Source of the DNA: Haliclona indistincta | Lineage: Eukaryota; Porifera; Demospongiae; Haplosclerida; Chalinidae | DNA length: 64,000 nt | Assembly: GCA_964017065.1 (NCBI GenBank) | Contig: OZ024791.1 | Location: 222,501-286,500 of the forward strand | Direction: 5' to 3' | In this document: positions 12,970 to 24,900 of the stretch, piece by piece | How positions within the stretch are numbered: position 1 is the first letter of the stretch | Layout: the number at the start of each line of letters is the position of its first letter | Notes under the pieces: generated by a model | What the model was told of the DNA's origin: nothing | Database searches by the model: none | The model's input: the letters and a program-made list of their open reading frames with translations, nothing else | Position numbers and translations under genes: made by a program

Positions 12970-15900
12970 GAGAGAAAGCATTACTGGAGTATTTACACCT
13001 TATCAAAATTAATGTGCACTCATGATTTCCATATTAGGATTTGCAGGTGTGACAGTTATGATAGTAACCAGGCCAGATAGTCAACCACAGGAAGGATGAC
13101 AGATTTACAGAGACAGTGTATAGAGGCATTCGAAGTAGGGAACAAACAAGATGCTGAGAGACTGCTACCACAAATAGAACAACCAGCTGACATCACCATA
13201 CTACCATACCATGTAGCAGGAGTGTGGTGGTATACTGGAGAAGTGTCTCTGCTCCATCTGGCAGCTCACCATGGCTGGATGGATATCATCGTTGACCTAA
13301 TAACAAAGTACAAGTGTGACACCAACTGTAAGGACTCTCATGGAGGCACTCCACTACACTATGCTACCGGAAACAATCACCTGGAGGTGGTAAGGTACTT
13401 CATCAATGAACAACACTGTGACCCAATGACTAGAGACAATAATGATGATACACCACTTCACTATGCTTGTCGCAAGGGTCACCTCAACATTGCTCAGTAC
13501 CTCATCAGTGAGGCAAAATGTAACCCATTGCATGAGAACAATGATGGTGATACACCACTTCACTATGCTTGTGACTACAGGAAGGATCAAATTGTGCAAT
13601 ACTTACTATCCACTGGTGAAGTGGACCCACTGGTTGTTGACATGCCTCTAACGTACACATTGAACAGAGAAATGGTCTCTCTGCTCCATCTGGCAGCTGA
13701 CCATGGCTGGATGGATATCATCATTGACCTAATAACAAAGTACAAGTGTGACACCAACTGGAAGGACAATAGGGGACGCACTCCACTTCACTATGCTGCC
13801 AGCAACAATCACCTGGAGGTGGTAAGGTACTTCATCAATGAACAACACTGTGACCCAATGACCAGGAACGACAATGGCAAGACACCACTTCACTATGCTG
13901 CCAGCAACAATCACCTGGAGGTGGTAAGGTACTTCATCAATGAACAACACTGTGACCCAATGACTAGAGACAATGATGGCAACCCACCACTTGACTATGC
14001 TATCAGGAACAATCACCTGGAGATGGTAAAATACTTACAGAAACACTGTGACAATGATGGCGATACACCACTTCACTATGCCTGTCGCCATGGTAAATTC
14101 AACATCGCCAAGTGTCTCATCAGCGAGGAACACTGTAATCCATCATGTGAGAACACTGATGGCAATACACCACTTCACTTTGCTTGTCGCCATGGATACC
14201 TTGACATCACCAAGTATCTCATCAATGAGGCACACTGTAACCCATCATGTGAGAACAATGATGGTGACACACCACTTCACTATGCTTGTCATAATAATCA
14301 CTTTGATGTTGCCAAGTACCTTATCTGTGAGGCACATTGTAACCCATCTAGTGTGAGAGATAATGGGGATAGACTATTCCATCATGCTTGCGATAACCAA
14401 GACTGGAATTTTGTAAAATACCTTATTAGTAAAGTACACTGCAAACCTCGATCGAATAGCAACATATTATGCCTAGCTTATCGTTGGAATGACTTGAGCC
14501 TTGTCGAGGAACTCATCAGAGAAACTAACTGCAATCTATCATGTAAGGACGATGATGGCAATACACCACTTCACTATGCTAGTCTTTATGGTCATGCCCA
14601 TATCGTACAATATTTGCTATCAACTGGTAAAGTGGATCCACTAGTTAAAAACAAGTATGGCAGCACTCCAGTAGACTGGGCTAGTAGAACACCCGACAAT
14701 TATGATGTGCTAAAGCTGTTCCAGTCATTTCCACAATGCAAGAGAGACTTTCCCGTGCACACATACACTAAACTCATCCTAACTGGATACAGTGGAGCTG
14801 GCAAGACCACCATATCTCAACTCATTCTTCTCTTAGCTAACAAAGCTCGCTTCTTCTCTCTACTATCATCAGGTCGTGTTGCTGATGTAGAATGCCTCAC
14901 CGCTGGAATCATACCTCTCCATGTTGAGAGCAAGGTCAACGAGCTTGGTAACATGGTAATATACGATTTTGCAGGACAACAAGAGTACTACTCTAGTCAT
15001 GGTGCTGTACTGGAACGCATCATGAGGAATTCTGCCGCTATCTTTGTTTGTATCGTAGACCTGAGCCAGTGTATGGACAAGATCAGTGAGTCCATACACT
15101 ACTGGATCAGTTTCATAGAGAACGCCTGCAGCTCAGCCCAGGGATCATCACATGTCATCATTGTTGGCAGCCATGCTGACCTGGTCAAGTCATCACAAGA
15201 GCTAAAGGAGAAGAGCTCACTAGTGGAGAGCATAGCAGAGAGCAGAGTGAAGCAGCTGACGTATGGAGGATTAGTAAGCATGGACTGTCGATTGTCGAAA
15301 ACCAAAGAAGCACGTCATTTCCGCTCTCTCCTCTCAACCAGTCAACAAGCCATACTATCATCCCAGCCCAGCATGAGTTTGTACTGTCACGTGTTGTACG
15401 CTTTTCTTCGAACAAAGCTCGGGAAGACAGGCTGCACACTGCAAGAGCTGACCTCCAACCTTGCTAAAGAGGAGGGCTTCTCTCCGGAATCTACTTTACT
15501 GAAGGAATCACTGACCTCTCTCAGTGACAAAGGGCTGATATTGTTCATATCAAACAAGGCGCAGGAGTCCAGCTGGGTCATGGTGGAGAAAGAAGACTTG
15601 CTGAGAGAGGTCAATGGAACACTATTTGCTCCTGAATGTTTCAAGCAGTATCGCCAAGTTGCCAGTAACACTGGTATAGTGCCCATTGCAACCCTTGAGG
15701 AGTTGTTCCCACAGTACAGCTCAGAGATGCTGGTGGGCTGTCTTGAGAGTATGGAATTCTGTCATCCAGTGGACCTCTCTAAACTTCAAGCCACTAACCT
15801 CAAAGCTACTTCATTGTCCCCTCCATCAGGAGCTAACCATCTCTTCTTCCCGAGTCTTGTTAAAGAGCATCGACCTGGTGACCTCCCCTCTCCACGGTTT

Positions 15901-18900
15901 GGCTGGTGTCTGGGGTGCAGTGACCCTCACCAGTTTTTCAGTAATCGTTTCCTACATGTCCTTCTCCTTCGACTTGCATTCACATTCCCTCTGGCCAGTA
16001 AGCATCTTCCACCCTCCTCCTCTCTGTGTGGTCTTGAGCGACAGTGTAAGGTGTGGCAAAATGGAATCTGCTGGAAGAGTGTCTCTGGAGTGTCCACTAT
16101 AGTAGAGATTGTAGACCTCAATCGTTGGGTCATTGTGCTGGTGTCTGAGAAGACCAGAGAAGCAGCACAGACCTGCAGCAGTGTCATCAGGATGATCCTC
16201 GACCTCCAACACCAGCTGTGTGGTCTACTTGTCACCACATGTGAATGTCTCATCTCTCCCTCTCTACTCGACCGCTATCCCTTTGATGCCTTGCCTGACA
16301 CTGACCTATTTGATCTACCTACAGTAGCTAGGTCGATGCTTCTTCACCACAAGCTTCTCTTGGATCGAAAGGAAGGAAGGAATGAGTTCTCCACAGATGA
16401 GGCTCTATCGTGTGAGCCTTACTACCTCTTGCAACCCTCCTCTGTGCGCCAGCTCTTCAACCAAAGCATGGCTAGCCAGCCTGTTCCTGATCCTCTCCTC
16501 CAGGAGGTACTCAGCTACTGCCAGCTGCCCCACCAGAAGCCACGAGACCACAAGGAGCTCAGAGAGTGTGTCAACAAGCACAGCATATTTGCTGGTAGAA
16601 ACCCTCTGGTGAGTTGCAGTGTGCAAGCTGTACTGTAGCATGTGATGGTATGTTTCTCTGGTGTGTATAGAAGATGGCTGAGCTGACTGTTACACCATCA
16701 GTTACTATGACCCTTCCAGTAACTTCAGGCAGCTGCCCCAGTCACCCTTCTGCCAGCTGCCCCAGTCACCCTTCCAGTAAGTTAAACATGTATGAAAAGA
16801 TTGTTTTAGTGTCATTAGTAAATTATCGTCACATTTCTCTGCCGCATTCTCCAGTTGTCAGTGAAGTGTCTTACCAGCTGATGATAGAGCACAAGTTCCC
16901 TCCTGAGAAGTGGCCATACCTAGCTGTTGGTCTGAGGCTAGCTGAGCTGGTACCAACCATTGAAGCTGATGGAAGAGGTGTGTCTACTCAACTGCAGTCC
17001 CTCATCACTCACTGGATCAGAGACCATGAGCCACATCACTACTGGGAGGAGCTGATCGATGCTGTGCTGCTGAGTAAGGAGACTGTGATAGCTAACCAAC
17101 TAGCAGATCATGTGGGTGTGGCTATTCAAGATGGTAAGCACACAGACACACTACAGATCAACTACTCATCATTTGTTTGTTCATATACAGGATCAGTGGT
17201 ATTCAGTAGCTCTGTACCTTGTTCCACTAGTAGTACTGGTAAGGACCATTCATTGAGACATGGAGGGCGTTTGTGTCAGTTAGATGACTAGATCTCTCAT
17301 GAATAAATTCATTTTGTAAAAAGAGTCGTTTCTTTTGCTGTGGAAGATGACGTATCAAAGGGCTTACCAAGGTAGCAGTCTCTCAGCATCTTGCTTGTTA
17401 CCTTGTTTGAACGCCTCTACACACTCCATCTCTTGTGACATAGTCGTAGATGCCCGTTCTGTGTTCACTAAAATCTCAATGCTATTACCATACATGATAA
17501 TCATGGTAAGATGGAGTGTATAGAGGCGTTCAAACAAGGGAACAAACAAGATGCTGAGAGACTGCTACCTTGGTAAGCACTTTGAAATGTCATTTCAACA
17601 GCAAAGAAACTGGAGTGAAAAAACCAAGCTGCTACGTTCTTCGTAAACGAGTTACTAGCACGCAAAAAATGGCGGATGTCGTTATCAGGTCAGTGTGACC
17701 GTGCGTTGTCTAGATATCTAACCTGGACTTGGAATCTAACTGACATGAACGTCCCTTGAGCCAATCAAAAGGCCTACTACAGCCCTTGGCCTGTAAAACC
17801 ATGGAATGTGATTGTCCTGGGATCCCGTGGGCATTCATGTCAGTTAGATACCTCACTTGGGTAATCTCATCTTAATGATAGTAGACTCATTCATTCCTAC
17901 AGTACTATAGTGATAGTAGACTCATTCATTCCTACAGTACTATAGTGATAGTAGACTCATTCATTCCTACAGTACTATAGTGATAGTAGACTCATTCATT
18001 CCTACAGTACTATAGTGATAGTAGACTCATTCATTCCTACAGTACTATAGTGATAGTAGACTCATTCATTCCTACAGTACTATAGCGATAGTAGACTCAT
18101 TCATTCCTACAGTACTATAGTGATAGTAGACTCATTCATTCCTACAGTACTATAGTGATAGTAGACTCATTCATTATGCCTCGGTGGGCGGAGCCACGAG
18201 GCATACAGTAGTCGTGGTGTCAGTCACTCAGTCATTCAGTCATTCTGTCGCAACGATTTCTCGTAGCTCGCTGAAAACTAATCGCTGAAAAAAGCAGCAC
18301 GGGTAGAAATCGATACTTGCTCGGATCTGAATTTTCAGAAGTTTGATTTTAAAGCTTAGTGCGTAAGTTACCGCGTGAATTGCTCACGGCTGGTTCAGTT
18401 TTGTAGCGCACGCTGAAAGTTCAGCTCTGAAACTAGCAATGCAAGTAGTACACGGTATTATCTCGCTCTAGAACATGTGAAAACTTTATACGAAGCTTTG
18501 TTCGTGAGTTATGGCGCAATTTGCTCACCGGCTCGCGATCGAGCTGTTGCTGGCGATCTGGAAAGGCAAAGCTATCCATAGGTGACTACCTATAAGCTTA
18601 TAGGTTGGAATTTCACTACAGGATAGCAGCACAGGTCCAGAGAAATTGTATGAAAGCTATCTAGTATGCATGGGCTGTACTGAACATTGTAGACACGCCC
18701 AGTTGAATTGTGGTCAGCACTGATTGGCTTCTGATTGCATAACTATATATTGCTGTACAGAAAGGCTGCAGTTTATTGTGTATGTTTTTATAAGTTGTCA
18801 GCCACTAACATAGTGTTCAACTAGCAACAGCAGACTTTCATTACTGCTTGTGTATTTCAGTTCAGCGTATTTAGTCAGACAGGCATGTATGCATAACATT

Positions 18901-21900
18901 CCACCGAGGCATAAGCACCTTCGGTGCCTAGTTCCTACAGTACTATAGTGATAGTAGACTCATTCATTCCTACAGTACTATAGTGATAGTAGACTCATTC
19001 ATTCCTACAGTACTATAGTGATAGTAGACTCATTCATTCCTACAGTACTATAGTCAGTGGCGATTCTACAGGGGGGCCTGGGGGGGCAAGGCCCCCCCAA
19101 CCATAGCCAGTGCCCCTCCAAGATTATTACTAATAAAAGTAGTACACTGATCTTATCGGCTGATTGACAGTATCTGTGACTCCACTATGAACCAGAGTGT
19201 TCAACAACGTGGCTCGAAACATAGATAATCTGTGCTCGAACGCTCCAAAACACACTTATTTTGACCGAAAATGGGCGTGGTTTACACAATTTTGGCGGGT
19301 GCGCAAGCGCGCCCATTTTTGTGCCCCTCCAAACTGTAAATCCTGGCTACGCCACTGACTATAGTGATAGTAGACTCATTCATTCCTACAGTACTGGACA
19401 CCAATAATGCTGCATACCTCTTGCTAAAGCATGGCTTCCCTCCTACTAAGTGGATACACCTAGCTACTGCTCTACATCATGGAGGACACACTGAGATAAT
19501 TGGAGCTGACAAGCATAGCTCCATGAGTCGTCTGATATCAGTCATCAAACACTGGATAGCTAACGATGATGAGAGATCATGGAGGAAGCTCAAAGAAGCT
19601 ATAGAGATGAGTGGAGAAGGTGTGGCAGCTCGTAAACTGAACAAAATTATTGAAGATTAAGAGAGCAACTCTTAAAATGCATTCTCCTGTATCTTATCCA
19701 TGTATCAGTATCCTATATTATCCTTCATGTGACATTCTATAACCATATCAAGCCGTAAGTGTTGGGAGGGTAATGTTGTTTAGCAGTCAACAAGATACTT
19801 AACCAATATAACTATGCATGTGCACACCGAAACTGAACTTAGTATAATTATATTATTGATAAATATTGATCTAGACACTATAAGAGTATGATAAACGACA
19901 CACAAAGAATGAATACTGAATTACATGCAGTAAAATGTCACTAAAGCATACAAGGTAAGGTAAGCATGTTGAGGGATTTGAAACAAAAGGATGCTGAGCC
20001 AAACACACAGCTATCATAGGTTGGAAAATAAACAGGAAAAGATGTGAAATGACAGTTATGTTGCTTTTCAACATAGTGTCTGCCTTGGCTGAGGTATTGT
20101 ATGTGAGAATGACACATTCAAATAAGAGTTGTTTATCTCAGGTAAAAGGTCTGCACACTTAGTACCTGTTTGTAGTATTGTGTTATTGTAGTACTGTGTT
20201 ATTGTAGTACCTGTTTGTAGTACTGTGTTATTGTAGTACTGTGTTATTGTAGTACCTGTTTGTAGTACTGTGTTATTGTAGTACCTGTTTGTAGTACTGT
20301 GTTATTGTAGTACTGTGTTATTGTAGTACCTGTTTGTAGTACTGTGTTATTGTAGTACTGTGTTATTGTAGTACTGTGTTATTGTAGTACTGTGTTATTG
20401 TAGTACCTGTTTGTAGTACTGTGTTATTGTAGTACTGTGTTATTGTAGTACCTGTTTGTAGTACTGTGTTATTGTAGTACTGTGTTATTGTAGTACCTGT
20501 TTGTAGTACTGTGTTATTGTAGTACTGTGTTATTGTAGTACTGTGTTATTGTAGTACCTGTTTGTAGTTTTTTTTTTTTTTTTTTTTTTTTGAGACCAAA
20601 ATGTTATTAAGACAGGTACATGATGTAACGAGTAGGTAAAAAAAAAAAAATAAATAAAATTTAAGTAGGACCAATTCAGATTTTGTAGAGAAAAATATTA
20701 AAACAGTTTAACCAGATCCATTGCCCTCTGCAATGGCTAAAGTTAGAGTATCTGTCTTTAGGTTAAAGGGCTTAGATTTTGCGGACCTGGTTCCTCGCAA
20801 GCACATAAGGGTGGAGCGCAGTAGAGCGAAACTCAGTCGACTCCTCAGAAAGCCCATTATCTGACCATAGGAAGCATCATGTTTTTCAGCGAGAAGGTTG
20901 CCAATTCTCTTCAGAGTCAAAGTAGCAGCGGGGCCTATTCCTCCAGTACATGCAAGTACAAATGGGACAAAAGTAGATTGCTCGATCTCAACAACTCGTT
21001 GTTCATATTTCCTTCTCTTCTCATTCTCATGTCTTCGGTAGCTTGATTGGATGCACCTGTTTGTACAATAACCTGTACCTGTTGTACAATTGTACCTGTT
21101 GTATTGTACCTGTACTACAAACAGGTACAATAACCTGTACCTGTTTGTAGTACTGTGTTATTGTAGTACCTGTTTGTAGTACTGTGTTATTGTAGTACTG
21201 TGTTATTGTAGTACCTGTTTGTAGTACTGTGTTATTGTAGTACCTGTTTGTAGTACTGTGTTATTGTAGTACTGTGTTATTGTAGTACCTGTTTGTAGTA
21301 CTGTGTTATTGTAGTACTGTGTTATTGTAGTACCTGTTTGTAGTACTGTGTTATTGTAGTACTGTGTTATTGTAGTACTGTGTTATTGTAGTACTGTGTT
21401 ATTGTAGTACCTGTTTGTAGTACTGTGTTATTGTAGTACCTGTTTGTAGTACTGTGTTATTGTAGTACCTGTTTGTAGTACTGTGTTATTGTAGTACCTG
21501 TTTGTAGTACTGTGTTATTGTAGTACCTGTTTGTAGTACTGTGTTATTGTAGTACCTGTTTGTAGTACTGTGTTATTGTAGTACCTGTTTGTTTACTCGT
21601 TCTTGTTAGAGTAAACAATGAAAATGAAAATTAATTTTAGTCATAGTGTTTTTGAATTACAAAAACCTATATTACCATGTATGGTAATAGCATTCCGACA
21701 CAGAACAGACATCTACACAAGAAATGGAGTGTATAGAGGCGTTCAGACAAGGGAACAAACAAGATGCTGAGAGACTGCTACCACAAATAAAATACCCAGC
21801 TATCATCAAGATACAACCAGCTGACATCAGTATACTACCAGACTATGTAGCAGGCGTGATGTGGTATACTAGAGAGGTGTCTCTGCTCCACCTGGCAGCT

Positions 21901-24900
21901 CTCCATGGCTGGAAGGATATCGTCATTGACCTAATAAGAAAGTACAAGTGTGACACCAACTGTAAGGACTCTCATGGACGCACTCCACTACAATATGCCG
22001 CCAGAAACAATCACCTGGAGGTGGTAAGGTACTTCATCAATGAACAACACTGTGACCCAATGACTAGAGACAATAATGGTGATACACCACTACACTATGC
22101 TTGTCGCAAGGGTCACCTCAACATTGCTCAGTATCTCATCAATGAAGTACGCTGCAATCCATCATGTGAAAATAAAAGTGGAGAAGCGCCACTTCAGGTC
22201 GCTTATCACTATGGTCACTTTAAGATAGTTGAGTACCTGCTTTGTAAGGCTCATTGTCATGTTAACAATTATGGCAAGAAACTACTTCATAGCGCCTGTT
22301 ATATTGGAAACCTCAACATTGCTCAGTATCTCATCAATGAAACACGCTGCAATCCATCATGTGAAAATAAAAGTGGAGAAGCGCCACTTCATGTTGCTTA
22401 TCACAATGGTCACTTTAAGATAGTTGAGTACCTTGTTTGTAAGGCTCATTGTAATGTTAACAATTATGGAAAGAAACTACTTCATAGCGCTTGTCGTTTA
22501 GGAAACCTCAACATTGCTCAATACCTCATCAGACATGAACATTGTGATCCATCGTGTAAAAATATGAATAACGATACACCGCTTCACCTTGCTTGTCGCT
22601 ATGGTAACACACACGTTGCACAATACTTACTGTCTACTGGTAAAGTGGACCCACTGGCTAAGAACAAAGATGGTCAAACTCCAGTAGACAATGCCAGTAG
22701 ACATGATACTAACAGTTACGATCTATTGAAACTGTTCCAATCGATTACACAATGCAAGAGAGACTTTCCCGTGCACACATATACTAAACTCATCCTAACT
22801 GGATACAGTGGAGCTGGCAAGACCACCATATCTCAACTCATTCTTCTCTTAGCTAACAAAGCTCGCTTCTTCTCTCTACTATCATCAGGTCGTGTTACTG
22901 ATGTAGAATGCCTCACTGCTGGAATCATACCTCTCCATGTTGAGAGCAAGGTCAACGAGCTTGGTAACATGGTAATATACGATTTCGCAGGACAACAAGA
23001 GTACTACTCTAGTCATGGTGCTGTACTGGAACGCATCATGAAGAATTCTGCCGCTGTTTTTGTTTGTATCGTAGACCTGAGCCAGTGTATGGACAAGATC
23101 AGTGAGTCCATACACTACTGGATCAGTTTCATAGAGAACGCCAGCAGCTCAGCCCAGGGATCATCACACGTCATCATTCTTGGCAGCCATGCTGATCTGG
23201 TCAAGTCATCACAAGAGCTAAAGGAGAAGAGCTCACTAGTGGAGAGCATAGCAGAGAGCAGAGTGAAGCACCTGACGTATGGAGGATTAGTAAGCATGGA
23301 CTGTCGACTGTCGAAAACCAAAGAAGCACGTCATTTCCGCTCTCTCCTCTCAACCAGTCAACAAGCCATACTATCATCCCAGCCCAGCATGAGTTTGTAC
23401 TGTCACGTGTTGTACGCTTTTCTTCGAACAAAGCTCGGAAAGACAGGCTGCACACTGCAAGAGCTGACCTTCATCCTTGCTAAAGAGGAGGGCTTCTCTC
23501 CGGAATCTACTTTATTGAATGAATTACTGACCTCTCTCAGTGACAAAGGTCTGATATTGTTCATATCAAACAAGGAGCAGGAGTCCAGCTGGGTCATGGT
23601 GGAGAAAGAGGACTTGCTGAGAGAGGTCAATGGAACACTATTTGCTCCTGACAATTTCAAGCAGTATCGTCAAGTTGCCAGTAACACTGGTATAGTGCCC
23701 ATTGCGACCCTTGAGGAGTTGTTCCCACAGTACAGCTCAGTGATGCTGGTGGGCTGTCTCCAGAGTATGGAATTCTGTCATCCAGTGGACCTCTCTAAAC
23801 TTCAAGCCACTAACCTCAAAGCTACTTCATCGTCCCCTCCATCAGGAGCTAACCATCTCTTCTTCCCGAGTCTTGTTAAAGAGCATCGACCTGGTGACCT
23901 CCCTTCTCCAAGGTTTGGCTGGTGTCTGGGGTGCAGTGACCCTCACCAGTTTTTCAGCAATCGTTTCCTACATGTCCTTCTCCTTCGACTTGCATTTACA
24001 TTTCCTCTGGCCAGTAAAGATCGTTCACTTATTTCCCCTTTACGTGGTCTTGAGCGACAGTGTGAGGTGTGGCAAAATGGAATCTGCTGGAAGAGTGTCT
24101 CTGGAGTGTCCACTATAGTAGAGATTGTAGACCTCAATCGCTGGGTCATTGTGCTGGTGTCTGAGAAGACCAGAGAAGCAGCACAGACCTGCAGCAGTGT
24201 CATCAGGATGATCCTCGACCTCCAACACCAGCTGTGTAGTCCACTTGTCACCACATGTGAATGTCTCATCTCTCCCTCTCTACTCGACCGCTATCCCTTT
24301 GATGCCTTGCCTGACACTGACCTATTTGATCTACCTACAGTAGCTAGGTCAATGCTTCTTCACCACAAGCTTCTCTTGGATCGAAAGGAAGGAAAGAATG
24401 AGTTCTCAACAGATGAGGCTCTATCGTGTGAGCCTTACTACCTCTTGCAACCCTCCTCTGTGTGCCAGCTCTTCAACCAAAGCATGGCTAGCCAGCCTGT
24501 TCCTGATCCTCTCCTCCAGGAGGCACTCAGCTATTGCCAGCTGCCCCACCAGAAGCCACGAGACCACATTGAGCTCAGAGAGTGTGTCAACAAGCACAGC
24601 ATATTTGCTGGTAGAAACCCTCTGGTGAGTTGCAGTGTGCAGGCTGTACTGTAGCATGTGATGGTATGTTTCTCTGGTGTGTACAGGAGATGGCTGAGCT
24701 AAAGAAGGACATCATCAGTCACACAGCTGCTGATACACAGCTACCCACAGCTACTGATACACAGCTACCCACAGCTACTGATACACAGCTACCCACAGCT
24801 ACTGATGCACAGGTACCCACAGCTACTGCTACACAGCTACCCACAGCTGCTGCTGGTGTTAGTGGTTGCCTCTCTAGAACACTCAGTGAGTTACAATGAT

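Larger units (their letters stand above)
17876..19390. repeat. 35-bp minisatellite carrying the gene A acceptor, interrupted by two transposons
   Basis: Unit of 35 bp with core cattcattcctacagtact. About nine copies lie at 17,876-18,174, about four at 18,932-19,054 and one at 19,358-19,390. The last copy is the real acceptor of exon 5 of gene A (cctacag|tactgg), so each unit duplicates a splice acceptor plus four exon bases. Insertions at 18,175-18,931 and 19,055-19,357 split the array. Confidence 0.92.

Noticed and set aside
8649..13006. Ser-Leu or Arg-Glu repeat ORFs in GA tracts
   Set aside because: Pure low-complexity translation of GA-rich simple repeats in NCAPD3 introns.
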